Shown here in pieces: positions 44,552 through 55,689 of a DNA stretch of 64,000 nt (position 1 is the first letter of the stretch; each line of letters opens with the position of its first letter). The stretch covers positions 13,512,501-13,576,500 of the forward strand of contig NC_135384.1 in NCBI RefSeq assembly GCF_049243985.1. The letters run 5' to 3'. The notes beneath the pieces are model-generated. The model was not told where the DNA came from, did no database searches, and saw only the letters and a program-made list of their open reading frames with translations. Origin of the DNA: Paroedura picta (Eukaryota; Chordata; Lepidosauria; Squamata; Gekkonidae). Made by a program: the position numbers and the translations under genes.

Positions 44552-45502
44552 TTAACTTTTATGAATGCACCTTGAAGCAACAGCTCTTCTATGTATGGCT
44601 CTGGTTATGGTCTCTCTCACTTCCCTGTTGCGAAGACTGTAGATCACTGGGTTAAGAAATGGAGTGACCACAGTGTAGAGGATGGACAACATCTTGTTGA
44701 GATCAAAGGTTCCAATGGCCTTTGGCCGAGCATACATGAATATGGTTGTAGCATAGAACATAGAAACAACTGTCAAATGTGAGACACAGGTAGAAAAAGC
44801 TTTATGTTTCCCTTTGGCAGAAGGGATTTTTGCAACTGTACAAAATATGGATATGTATGATGTCCCAGTTACTAGCAGTGAAGTCATCAGTACTGCTAGC
44901 GCCGCCACAAAATCCAGGAGTTCAATTAGTGAAGTGTCTGTGCATGACAGTCTCAGCAAAGGAGAGAGGTCACAGAAGAAGTGTCTGATGATATTTTTAT
45001 TGCAAAACTGCAAATGGGAGATCATTACCACAGATGGAAAGGAAGCTAGGAAGCCACCTAGCCAGGAAGCCAAACTCAAAACCATGCAGGTTGTGTGGTT
45101 CATTATGGATGTGTAATGTAATGGACAGCAAATGGCCAAATAGCGGTCATAAGCCATTGTTGCCAAGAGGAAACATTCAGAAGAAGCCAAGGATAGGAAA
45201 AAATATAGCTGAGCAAGGCAGCCCCCCAAAGTGATGACCTTCTCACTCAATAACAGATTGGAAAACAACTTGGGCATGGTTACTGAGACATAAAATATTT
45301 CTAAAAGTGAGAGATTTCCTAGGAAGAAATACATAGGAGTGCGAAGGTGACTGTTCAACCAAATTGTCACTATGAGGAGGACATTTTCCAGAAGAGTTAA
45401 AAGGTAAATGGTGAAGAACAGTGCAAACAATAACAGCTGATGCTGTGGGAGCTCGGGAAAACCCATAATGATAAATTCTAAATGTGAGGTTGTGTTTTTC
45501 AT
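44552..45502 (-). CDS. Olfactory receptor, family-6 type, OR6P1-like (316 aa)
   Basis: An intact class II OR on the - strand, tail to tail with the V2R gene. It has an NTT glycosylation site at residues 3-5. Helix 1 has Glu-Asn (39-40) instead of the usual Gly-Asn, a feature that I also recall in human OR6P1 (YLLTLLEN). The other marks are LRTPMYFFLGNLSLLEIFY, MAYDRYLAICCPLHY, loop 2 CNKNIIRHFFCDLSPLLRLSC, KHKAFSTCVSH, and NPVIYSLRNREVRETI. A 3' splice site (cttttcttaacag) ends near 45530, so the start exon has a short 5' UTR. That UTR holds another ATG (45510-45512) in a different frame, which overlaps the true start and could lower translation. The subfamily is from memory. Confidence 0.96.
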   Translation of the reverse strand: MKNTTSHLEFIIMGFPELPQHQLLLFALFFTIYLLTLLENVLLIVTIWLNSHLRTPMYFFLGNLSLLEIFYVSVTMPKLFSNLLLSEKVITLGGCLAQLYFFLSLASSECFLLATMAYDRYLAICCPLHYTSIMNHTTCMVLSLASWLGGFLASFPSVVMISHLQFCNKNIIRHFFCDLSPLLRLSCTDTSLIELLDFVAALAVLMTSLLVTGTSYISIFCTVAKIPSAKGKHKAFSTCVSHLTVVSMFYATTIFMYARPKAIGTFDLNKMLSILYTVVTPFLNPVIYSLRNREVRETITRAIHRRAVASRCIHKS

Positions 45503-45529
45503 TTTCTTGCATGCCCTTTGTTACTTTCT

Positions 45530-46102
45530 CTGTTAAGAAAAGATGAGAACTTGGTGAACAAATCCAAATAGAAGGCTGAGCATGTTGTCACTGTAAACAT
45601 TCATTAACTTGTTGATATAAATGTAAACACATAGTGATGAGAAAAGGTAAAGGGATATGTCAAATGTAGTGTATTAAAAAAAATAAGTCTCATATTGGGG
45701 GGATGAATCCAACAACTCGCTTCCAAAAAGTGAGCAATCTTACTGTGGCAGAGGGAACCTAGCTCTGGAAGAGCTCCATTTGGATGAGATTTTAATTTTG
45801 AATTATGTTTGTGGCGTTGTATCTTATGCAACCTGCTGCAAGACAGCTTTGCTGGTAGCAGTGGGGAAGAAATCCAATAATAATAAATAAAATTTAGGCT
45901 CACCCGAATGTCAAAGTTGGCAGCCTCAGATCTATAGTGGGTTAGCAATGCAATCCTATGCAGAAATATTCCATTGATTCCAGTGAGTGTAGACTAATAA
46001 CATTGCATAGCACTGGACAGTTGGTGAAATAACCCAATATACTTAGTGACACTGCAGTGCCATTATGTATCTTTATAAAATAGCCTGTAATCCTCCCCCC
46101 CT
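45530..46102. other. Intergenic DNA, 5' side of the OR
   Basis: Nothing recognised. The upstream exon and promoter of the - strand OR should lie here or further right. Confidence 0.45.
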
Positions 46103-46127
46103 ACACACACACACACACACACACACC
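46103..46127. repeat. (AC)n microsatellite
   Basis: About twelve uninterrupted AC units. Confidence 0.95.
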
Positions 46128-46577
46128 TTTATACAATCAAAGGTATACTTTTCTATTCTGGCTGGTTTCAACACATTTATTGTGTGATTCTAGGCTCATG
46201 GACTTCAATGGATGGGAGTAAAACAATGTGATGTTTAGGATGGCATTGTAAAACACATTCTTCGTAACTTTGAGTGGAACCCACTTTCTGTTTTAAAATG
46301 TATATAGAACATGAAGACAAATTTGTTTACCTGTATATTTAAGTCATGAGGAATCCTTCTGGAAAAGGAAATCTTTGTCATTCTTTGCACTTGTTTTCTA
46401 AAGGCAACTATAAACAACCCCACCTCTAGGTAACTCTGAAATTCCATAGATGTACTTCTTCTGCCCTCCATTAAAAAGATGAACAATTTGAGAAAAGCCT
46501 TTTCAATTACTTCAGACTGTTCCTAACTATACCTAACTCCTCAGAAACCTTTGGGGAATGTAAAATGCCAACAGATT
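46128..46577. other. Intergenic DNA
   Basis: Nothing recognised. Confidence 0.5.
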
Positions 46578-46759
46578 GACCGTTTATGCACTGGGAACTT
46601 CACTGCACATACCCCCCTGTCAGGAGCATAGATCAGGGGCGGATGAGGTGCACCAGGCCAAATGCTCCCCCATGTGGGTGCAGAAAGAGGTGGGGCAACC
46701 TGCCACAACTAAAACTCCAGCCTGCAGCCCAGCATGAAACCTCCAGTGCATAAATGGTC
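46578..46759 (+). mobile_element. MITE with TIR 'gaccgtttatgcactgg' (copy 3)
   Basis: 182 bp, with 'gaccgtttatgcactgg' at the left, 'ccagtgcataaatggtc' at the right, and ATT on both sides (46575-46577 and 46760-46762). Confidence 0.85.
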
Positions 46760-47329
46760 ATTAAGGAACACTCATCCCAGCACTTTTCCCCGAGGGATAA
46801 TTCTTCTCATCTCATTATACCAATTTGTTAAAAGGTCTACCAGGGTATCTGGCTCTTAATGGCCCATAATCTCAGCATAATTTTCCTTGTTAATTCCTAC
46901 CTTCTTTTTTGTCTTTCTTTCCCTCTCTACAGTCAATGGAACATGTTTATAGTTACAGTGACACCAGTGGGATAGAGCAATTACCCCATTGTGTTGAGTA
47001 TAGTTGAGTATAAGGTTCTGAGTAACAATGACACTTGTTTCTCTGTTCGTACATATATAGTGCCTCATTCAAAGTAGGATAGTGGTGCACATGGAGATGA
47101 AACCTCAATCTTTTTTTTTTTAATTCCTAAATGAAAATGAATGATTGGGTGACATTACTGAAGATAATGGAAAAACCTACATGAACACACACAGTATCCC
47201 AGTAGCAATATGGGTTTTTCCAATATATAGGTTTTTCAGCCTTATTTATTGTATGCATCTGTGTAATATAGTCAGGAGATCCTAATACTGTTTGGCTGTC
47301 AAGCAAGAGATGTTTAGAGTTAGCTGGCC
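46760..47329. other. Intergenic DNA
   Basis: Nothing recognised. Confidence 0.5.
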
Positions 47330-47830
47330 ATTGGCTGCCCCCATGTCATGACCCTGGTCATCCTTCCAGGCTGACTCTGCATAGCTTCAGAGATCTGATC
47401 AGATCAGTCTTTCCTGGACTGTCCAAGATGGGCCTTATATCTGTCAGAGATTCCTGTGCCAATTTGTTTTCAAAATGGGCTTGTTTGCCTGGTATGCCAA
47501 TAACTAATGAAGGACAGGTTGATTCCTGAAGTGAACAGAACTTTATTGCAATAAAGGAGAATCCAAGCCTCAAAAGCTCAAGTTTTATAGATCAAATAAA
47601 GCACACAGTTATGCATGTATATGCAAGCAGGCATATGGTAATCACCTGTTGCTCATGCACACCCATCATGGGTCACACATACTCATGTGGCAATCACTTT
47701 GTGGGCATTAGTTCTGCAAAAGGGACTTTCCAGACTCTTTGGCATACACAACTTTATCTATGCTGCCAGACATCTTGCTTGCCCCCAAAAGATTTATCAT
47801 ATCCATTTCTTTGTACACATTGACCAAAAT
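47330..47830 (-). repeat. LTR-like segment (solo LTR fossil?) beside a 5S-derived fragment
   Basis: On the - strand, 'tttattgcaataaagttct' near 47540 is the kind of polyadenylation/R region found in retroviral LTRs. No internal retroviral genes are near, so at most it is an old solo LTR, and its ends are not defined. At 47355-47410, 'tgcatagcttcagagatctg' resembles reverse-complement 5S rRNA. Confidence 0.3.
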
Positions 47831-48175
47831 AACTTGTAATTGTTGTTGCTTTTACAATGTATAATTAATAATTGTACTCTTCTATTTTCATAAGAAGGAA
47901 AATAGCATGCCCTAGCTTGCCCTTTAGGTTGCTAGCTTTTCCTATTTTTTGTGGTACTTCGGGACACTTGTGTAGAAGCACCCTCCCATCCATGTATAAA
48001 TTATGCTTAACTATGCACAATTTGCAAAAATCCATTAAAACAAACAAACAAAAATCTCAGGATCTTAATTCTGGCACCCATTTAACTTCATTTCAGGAAA
48101 CCCACCCAGGAAGGAACAAACAAGGGAGACACTGACTCTTTTTTGAATTTGACTCTTACAAGTTGTCTTGTACTC
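47831..48175. other. Intergenic DNA
   Basis: Nothing recognised. Confidence 0.5.
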
Positions 48176-48336
48176 TTGACTCTTACAAGAATAGCCTGAT
48201 CTTGGACACTAAGCAGGGTAAGCCCTGGTCAGGCTGGAATACCGAGGTCATTATACAAAAGAAGGCAATAGCAAACTACTTCTGAATATTTCTTGCCTTG
48301 AAAACACCATGGAGTAGCCATAAGTCAACTGCAACT
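48176..48336 (+). repeat. 5S-rRNA-derived SINE
   Basis: 'cctgatcttggacactaagc' then 'agggtaagccctggtcaggc' is the 5S internal promoter region. The 3' body, 'gaaggcaatagcaaactac' then 'ccataagtcaactgcaact', is the usual tail of squamate 5S-derived SINEs. Confidence 0.75.
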
Positions 48337-48446
<110 letters not shown>

Positions 48447-48553
48447 ATGGATTGCTCCATTCCAGAGATCTGTTAGGAATTTATGGAGGTGTCAGTATGT
48501 CAAATAGATTCCCCGAATAAGTTTAGCATTCCATATCATGGATATGCTGAATC

Positions 48554-49519
48554 TCACTTGTTGTCCTTTTGTTTTCTGTCAAATAAAGTCTGAGCTGTGG
48601 TTTGGAATGCACTCCTGAATGCTTCTTTTACCTCGGTATTCCTAAGTGTGTAAATGAAAGGATTTAACAAAGGGGTGACAATAGTATTCAAGAGAGTGAC
48701 TATTTTGCTCAGTTCCAAGGAGCTCTGCTTGAAAGGTATGACATGAAGAAAAATGGTGGAGCCATACCATATAAGGACTACTGTAAGATGAGAGGAGCAT
48801 GTCGAAAAAGCTCGCTGTCGACCTTGAACAGATGAGATCTTTAATATTGTGGTGATAATATAAACATAGGAGATCATGGTTGTGACACAAGAGCCCAGGA
48901 TGACAGTAAAGGCAATAAGGAACCAAACAATGTCAATAGTGTAGGTGTCGGTACAGGAAAGAACAACCCAAGGCTCAATATCACAGAAGAAATGATTAAT
49001 AACATTGGAATCACAGAAAGACAACCTGGTAATAAGGAAGGCTGGCAAAGAAATTATTAAGAAGCCACATACCCAAGAGCTGAAAGCCATTCGGAGACAC
49101 AAAGTTCTGGACATGATGGTGTTATAATGCAGTGGGTGACATATGGCCAAATAGCGGTCATAAGCCATGACAGCAAGCAGAAAATATTCTGTGCATCCCA
49201 AGGAGAAGACAAAGTACATTTGTGTGATGCATCCGATAAAGGTGATGGTTTGATCCTGAGACACAAGGATCACTAAAGTCTTGGGGACCAAGGACGTGGT
49301 GTACCATATCTCCAGGAAGGAAAGATTGCAAAGGAAGAAGTACATGGGAGTATGCAGACGTATTGTGCTCTTCACCAAAACTATGATGGCTACATTTCCA
49401 GAGATTGTGAGTATGTACATAAAGAAGAAGAACATGAAAAGGAAGCTCTTCAGTTTAAGAGACCCAGGGAATCCCAGGAGGATAAATTCCTTCACATTGG
49501 AGTCATTTCTGCCATTCAT
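48554..49519 (-). CDS. Olfactory receptor, OR6F1-like (321 aa)
   Basis: An intact class II OR. It has an NDS glycosylation site at residues 5-7, FPGS after the N terminus, the Gly-Asn pair of helix 1, LHTPMYFFLCNLSFLEIWYTT, QMYFVFSLGCTEYFLLAVMA, YDRYLAICHPLHY, loop 2 CDSNVINHFFCDIEPWVVLSC, RQRAFSTCSSHLTVVLIWYG, and NPFIYTLRNTEVKEAF. The EIWYTT block, the Trp in CDIxPW and the IWYGSTxFLHV segment are shared with human OR6F1 as I recall it. It is paired in sequence with the gene at 59492. A 3' splice site (gatgttttgacag in - strand reading, ending at 49538) lies 18 bp before the start. The C-terminal tail is rather long and basic (ending FDRKQKDNK). Confidence 0.96.
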   Translation of the reverse strand: MNGRNDSNVKEFILLGFPGSLKLKSFLFMFFFFMYILTISGNVAIIVLVKSTIRLHTPMYFFLCNLSFLEIWYTTSLVPKTLVILVSQDQTITFIGCITQMYFVFSLGCTEYFLLAVMAYDRYLAICHPLHYNTIMSRTLCLRMAFSSWVCGFLIISLPAFLITRLSFCDSNVINHFFCDIEPWVVLSCTDTYTIDIVWFLIAFTVILGSCVTTMISYVYIITTILKISSVQGRQRAFSTCSSHLTVVLIWYGSTIFLHVIPFKQSSLELSKIVTLLNTIVTPLLNPFIYTLRNTEVKEAFRSAFQTTAQTLFDRKQKDNK

Positions 49520-49539
49520 CCGAATGATTAGGTTTACCT

Positions 49540-50639
49540 GTCAAAACATCACTCATGAAAACCAGCTGCTTAGGAATGAGGTTCGTTACGTTCTAAAATG
49601 ATATGTATTCCAAGAAGCACATAAAACTTCTGCCATACACTAAGTGATTTAAAAATGGAAATATAACTCTAACATTTATTTTATCACATATTATTGCTAT
49701 TTAAACTTCTATAGAACATAAGAACTCCTTGCTTTTTTACTGTAAAGTCCCTGTCTTGTGGAACACAAATAGAACTTATTTTCAAGTACTTCCCCCCCCC
49801 GTTTTCCTATATCAATTATTTCTCATGAAATGTAAATTTCTCAATAGAATTTGTGCATTAGCAATTCTGCACTAGACATCTTTTCTTATCAATGTTTGAT
49901 TCTCCTTTTCACTGCAGTTTCCATTTCATATGGATTTTGTCTACTTGAATTCTGTTACTTCTGACAATGTAATTTAGTTGAATTACCTGAAAGCTGTAGG
50001 AAATTTCACCATTTATGTCTAGTATTTGTTCTACAGTCTTCAAATTACACTAGAATTCTGGAAAAGTGAAACAAAACATAGAGAATCCCCAAGCTTTTAA
50101 TACCTATAAATCCCCATGCAAATTTTAAAAAATGCAAGAACTTCCTTAATTATCTTTTAAAAAATCAATGTGATTTAACATTCCCAAACTATCACCGTAC
50201 TCCATTGTCTCAATAAATAAACAGGATAACAATCTTACCGTTTTACAGTTGTGAGTAAACAAATAAAAACAAAATTCTGGATACTATTCCAAATATTTAA
50301 ATAGAACATTCCAGATAGGTAAAGGAGGGTAATAGAAATAGAATATAATTATCTGTTTAAAAAAAGGCATAGTATTTCACTAATTCTATTGAATACATGG
50401 TTTCCCAGTAAGCCCCATTTTCTAATAGTGCAATACATGCTTAATTCATTCTGTCCGTACTGCAGCAAACTTTTGTGACTTTGGCAGTGAACCCTTTTCT
50501 TTGGCTACAATCTCCCAGAAGAAATGTTCCCAGAGAGATTTATTATCTCTCAATATGTTTAGGTTCAGTTTTTTTTGTTTTATCATTAAACTACAAGAGG
50601 TGTTCCTCTTTAATTGAGATGCGGTGCTGTCGTGATATT
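49540..50639. other. Intergenic AT-rich DNA
   Basis: No gene or named repeat. The upstream exon of the - strand OR6F1-like gene is expected here but cannot be located. Confidence 0.45.
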
Positions 50640-52215
50640 TTTATTTTTATTATATTTATTTCCCACAACTATCAGTAAGCCATCTTGCAGTGGGTTACAT
50701 AGTAAAACTCCACATATAATACAACAGTAATAGTACCTCATTAAAAATACATATCCCAGTGATTAAAAAAACCCCTATCCTCCTGCCCTCACACAACTAA
50801 CTGCCTCTTGGTGCAACCATAGGGGAATCCACAGATACTGGCAGTCTGTGACAAAGCGATGGTCTCTTTCCTAGAGGGACCCATCTGATTTTCCATGCCC
50901 TGATCTCAACCATAGACCTGGTGGAAGAGCTCCACAGGCCCTGCAAAATGCAAACAGCTCCTGCAGGGCCCTCAGCTCTTCCAGGAGCTTAAGCCACCAG
51001 GTTGGGGCCAGGACTGAAAAAGCCTGTTCAAGGCTAGGTGAGCTTCCCAGGGACCAGTTGGTAGCCACAGAGCGAAAAGCCCTGCAGGAGGCATAGGACA
51101 ACAGGCGGTCCCTCAGATATGTGAGTCCCAGACCGTAAAGGGCCTTAAATGTCAAAACCAAAACCTTGGATCTCATCTGGGCCACAACTGGTAACTGATG
51201 GTGCTGCCTCAGAACAGGCTGGAAATGGGACCTCCAAGGTGTTCCTGTGAGGACCCTAGCAGCTGCATTTTACACCAGCTGCAAGGGCAGGCCTATGTAG
51301 AACAAGTTACAGAAGTCAATTCTGGAGTTGACTGTCACATGGATCACCACAGTCAAGTGCTCAGAAGACAGGTAGGGCACTAGTAGCCTCACCTGACATA
51401 GGTGACAAAATGCCTGGTGGGCTACCTTCATGACCTGTACGTAGATGGTGAGGCATCCAGGATCACCCCAAATTTCTGGCCAGAGGTGCAATGTTAAGTT
51501 GTGTCCAGGCCAGAGTGGGTAAACACACTTCTTGCCCTGCCCTCTTCCTTCGCAGCCACAGGGCCTCCATCTTGGAGGGGTTGAGATTCAGGTGACTCTG
51601 CTTGGCCACCCAGCTACATTTTTCAAACATCTGATGAATGGTTCCGGGGGGGGGGGGGAGTCCAGGTAGCCATCAATGAGGAGATAAAACTGGGTGCCAT
51701 CTGCATATTGATGACAACACAGCCCAAAGCTCCAGACGAGCTGAGCCAGCGGGCACGTGAGGATATTAAAAAGGGTAGCTGAGAGCACCACCCCTGTGGG
51801 ACCCCACAAGGGAGTGAAAAATGGTGTGATAGTTCATCCCTCACTCTCTGTGTCCAGTTCTGCAGAAAGGAGAGCAGCCTTTGAACAGCTGTTCTGCATA
51901 TCCTCATCCTAGCAAGGCACCAGACCAACAACTTGTGGTCAACCACATCAAATGCAGCTGACAGATCTAAGATCATGAGGCTGGTCAAACCACCCTGATC
52001 CAGCTGGCATCGGAGATCATCCATCAGGGTGATCAACACCATCTCCACCTCAGGATGGAAGCCTGACTGGTATGGGTCGAGTGCTGAATTTTCATCCAAG
52101 AATTCCAGGAGCTGGTCCACGGCAGGTACAAGATCCAAAGATCGGACTGGCCCCACCGACTCTCCACCCACCTGGAACGTAGCTTTTTATATTACAAAGC
52201 GAAGCTTTTCCAGAT
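50640..52215 (-). repeat. L2-like LINE, from RT core to 3' end
   Basis: The longest LINE copy in the window. On the - strand it gives LDENSALDPYQSGFHPEVE, LMILDLSAAFDVVDHKLL (an RT core typical of the L2 clade), a QRVRDELSHHFSLPCGVPQG-like segment, YADGTQFYLLI (the position of the catalytic YADD motif; here Gly replaces the second Asp), then the NLGVxLD/HLCQVRLL part and the WWLKLLEELRALQEL end. Several frame changes break it. The 3' UTR and tail lie at the left, near 50640-50700. Confidence 0.88.
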
Positions 52216-53582
52216 AGTTTACATCTTGTTCATTTTACAATGTTTGTGATGATTTTGAATGTCAGAAGCCACCCCAAGCCAGCATGCCAGGAGGAGTGGG
52301 ATATAAATTTAAAGATTAAAAAAAGCAAAAAGCATCCTTTGTTTGTGGTGTCCCAAGCTGTTCCTCCCTTCCCTGTTATTCCCCCTGTCCTGAAGTAAGG
52401 CAACGAAGGTGACCTGGCATAGATATTGAAAGTCAATGGCTTTTCAAGGGGACAAAAGTATCCTTCAATGATTATGAACTACACCCTTAGATTGCTCATA
52501 CTTTGCATCAGGTTCCTTGCCGTATGTTCAACTCAACACACAATGCATGCCCTTTATTAGACAAAGTGTTTCATTTGGTGAGTGATGTAAGACTGCCTAG
52601 CAATACAAATCTACAGGGAGAATGACAAGCAGAAGATCTGAATGTTTTCTGGATATATATTTTTTTTATTTGCCCTAATTGCATTAGAACTCCTGGAAGC
52701 TGCTAGAAGCTCCCTCCTCCAAGCTGATGAATTCTTTGGAGACAGCATCTCAAGAGGGCTTTTGGTTGCGACAATATAAATGACCTAGATTCAATCCTTT
52801 TAGAAGCCATTTTCAAAGGACTTTCTTATCATTTAAACTGGGTGAGTAGAAATGACTGATGCAATCAAAATAAACGAGGGGAGGAAAGGAAGAGAGGAAA
52901 GCTGCTTGTGTGAATTAGATGGCCAATGTAGCAGTGAACTTTCTGGGCATGCTGTTTTCGGTTCATTTATATATTTGCTAAACTTCTGACTTCCACCTGT
53001 TCACAGTGAGTTTTAAAGATTCTAAGCAAAAAGCACCCTTTATGATTACACCTTCTTTAGCCATCCATCAAATGGTGCTTGGGCATAATTATGGTCCCTC
53101 CAGGCTAGTATATACTATATGGAAAATAACTACAAAGCTTATAATTGGACAATGCACAAGTCTTCTCTTTCTTTTTTATAGCCTCAGACTGGCTCTTCTT
53201 GATTGATAGAACTTGTTCCTTTAAAACTCATGAGAGATGAGCAAAGGTTTTATCTCTATGCCACAAAGATTTGTGACCTGCTGAGCTGCTTATAGCACCT
53301 CAGCCAAGTGCCAACCAATTGTTTTACAGATAAAATCATTGGTCGCAATCTTGCATACACTTAACTCCCATGGACATCTGTGGGATTTAGACAGTCTATC
53401 TAGAGGCAAGATTACACCCCCAATTTTCTTCTCAGTGATATATATAAGCACACTTGATCACCTCAAAAGCCTAAGTTGGGGACCATGGGACCTGCATGGA
53501 TGAAACCATTTGGGATGGAAACCGTAGTAAGAAGCAGAATTGAGAGAGACTTGAATTAGATGGACCCCTCCCAATGAATCTG
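52216..53582. other. Intergenic DNA, no named repeat
   Basis: About 1.4 kb without recognisable gene or repeat. Confidence 0.45.
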
Positions 53583-53825
53583 AGAATCTGAAGAAGAGTT
53601 GGTTTTATACCCCAGTTTTCTCTACCCTAAGAAGTCTTAAAGTGGCTTTCAATCTCACTTCCTCTCCTTATGTGGTAGGTAGGGCTGAGAGAGTTCTGAG
53701 AGAACTGTGACTGGCTCAAGATCTCCCAGCAGGCTTCATATGGAGGACTGGGGAGTCAAACCCAGTTCTTCAGATCAGAGTCTGCTGCTCTTAACAATTA
53801 CACCATGCTAGTGCTGTTGTTATTG
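53583..53825 (-). repeat. tRNA-derived SINE, diverged subfamily
   Basis: 'gaagagttggttttatacc' then 'ctaccctaagaagtcttaaa' is the 3' end; 'ctgctcttaacaattacacc' is the tRNA-like head in reverse. It has the same architecture as 29316-29742 but is a single unit and more diverged. Confidence 0.7.
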
Positions 53826-54399
53826 TTGAGCAACTATTGAATAGGTCAAGGTCAGTCAAACTTTATAGCTGGCTAGTATCGTCAATAGCCCATCAAGTCA
53901 AATATAGCCCACCATCTGTATAGATCCATTCCTGAATTTGGTTTTAGCATTACCAGGCTGACAACAAGGGGAGGTTCATTGAGGACCATCATAGATTCTT
54001 AGGGGCTTGGTGAATCACAATTTGTTTATATGAATGAAACATATCTATTTCTTTTCACTACATAAGAGATAAAATCTGATATAAAACTGGCTCAGTAAAA
54101 CCTGGCTCAGTAAAACCTGAAGGAGGACCATGATGAGCTGGGTCAAACTTGCTGGGTTTTCTAAAAATCATCTTATTTATATAGAGACTAGTGGGGTTTG
54201 GGGGTTAGAGTGTTGGATTTGCACTATGGAGATCTGAGATCAAGTCTCTTTTCAAGCTGTAAAGCTCATTGATCAATAATTCTTTCTTAGTCTAGACTTT
54301 TCCAGACGAATGTCTTGAGACAGTCATAGAAAATGGGATTTCCCTTTGTTCGTGTACCACCCTGAGTCCCCTGATAGTGATAAGTGATACATATATTTG
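53826..54399. other. Intergenic DNA
   Basis: Nothing named. A short tandem 'ggctcagtaaaacct' occurs twice at about 54089-54118. Confidence 0.45.
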
Positions 54400-55200
54400 T
54401 ATATAGCCATAGGCCTTTACAAAATATAAAATACAAATTTATAAACAGTAGAATAGAATAAAAGAACTGTATAAAATATAAAATTTAAGACCAAAGAACT
54501 GAAGCAGCATCCATGAGTGTAAAGTGCAAGAGTATTAAGAGCTTGCCTTAACAATGTTGGCCCTTATTTTCCTTGTAGCCAAAGCAAAAAGAGCAGTTTT
54601 GTGTTATTTTTATCAACCTGGTCAGATAAAGGATAGATTGTCTTTTCAGCAACAGAGGGCAGGTTAGAGCCCCTTAAAATCTCGTTGAGGAATTTGGCCC
54701 TGGGTTGAGTGTAAAGTAAGCAGTCAAATATGTAATGGGGTAAATCCTCCAGAGCTTGTGCACCACAGATACAAAAACGCTGTTTTTTTTTGTGTGTGTG
54801 TGCAGTTAAAACGGCCAGCTAAAACCTCTGTGAGCATCGTTTCAAATCGGAGTGATGTCAAAGCTGCTCTGAGTTTGTGGTTAGTAAACTTAATTAGGTA
54901 AGAGGATCTATGGTGGCCATATTTAAATTGCTTGAACCATGTTGCTGAGTTAATTTTCAAAATTTGCATTCTGTCTAGCTGGGCATCACTTTTGAAAATC
55001 CAGTCTCTAAGGTGAGAGTTGTTACCTGATGGATTTAGGAGGGCAGCTTCATGCACAATGCACTGGGAAAAAAAAAGTAATCTACCTGTAACCAGAGCAA
55101 AGGAAAGGCCACAATTAGTTAACCAGTAAAAAGAGGTTAAAAGCCCTCTGGGCCATATTTTTCACTACTTAGCCAGCAACAGGATAGAATCCAACAACTA
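54400..55200 (-). repeat. Non-LTR retrotransposon, ORF C-terminal part
   Basis: On the - strand 54724-55056 is open and contains VHEAALLNPSG-like, LRDWIFKSDAQLDRMQ and LRFETMLTEVLAG segments. It then changes frame into a FDCLLYTxPRAKFLNEIL-like end, the zinc-knuckle-like C-terminus of some LINEs. It is not the L2 C-terminus seen elsewhere in this window. The clade is not resolved. Confidence 0.5.
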
Positions 55201-55446
55201 CCGTATATACTCGCATATAAGCTGGGTTTTTCAGCCCTTTTTTTAGCTGAAAATGTCCCCCTCGGCTTATATGCGGGTATAAAAAAATAGCTGCCAGACA
55301 AGACAGGAGGGCGAGAGTGGGAGACAAGTATACTTAACTGAACAAGCAGAGGCAGGAAGAAGTAGAGACTCAGCAAGCCCGGGATAGACAGTGGAAGGGG
55401 AGGGAAAGAACAGTCTCCGCCTCCCCCCTCACTGCCTTAACGAGGC

Positions 55447-55468
55447 TAGGGTTAGGGTTAGGGTTAGG
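55447..55468. repeat. Short telomere-type array (TTAGGG)3
   Basis: Three to four uninterrupted TTAGGG units inside the composite transposon. It is too short to be a chromosome-fusion relic. Confidence 0.85.
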
Positions 55469-55689
55469 CTAGCACATGTTGCTGCTGCTGAAGGAAGCTC
55501 TGAAGCCTCTGTCTCAGAGGGAGAACAGAGAGCAGAAGGAAGAAACACCCTTAGAGGAAGGAATGGAATGTGAAGGAAACAGGCTAAGAAGAAGGGAAAG
55601 AGCACATGATTGGTTATAAAAATGCAAGAGGGATCAGAGGGAAAGAGGGAGGAGGAGGGTGGGAAGAAAAGGAAAAAAAAAAGATCCTG

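Noticed and set aside
51623-52171. 182-codon open frame on the - strand as a possible host gene
   Set aside because: It contains LDLSAAFDVVDH and GVPQG, the reverse-transcriptase core of an L2-type LINE, so it is transposon sequence.
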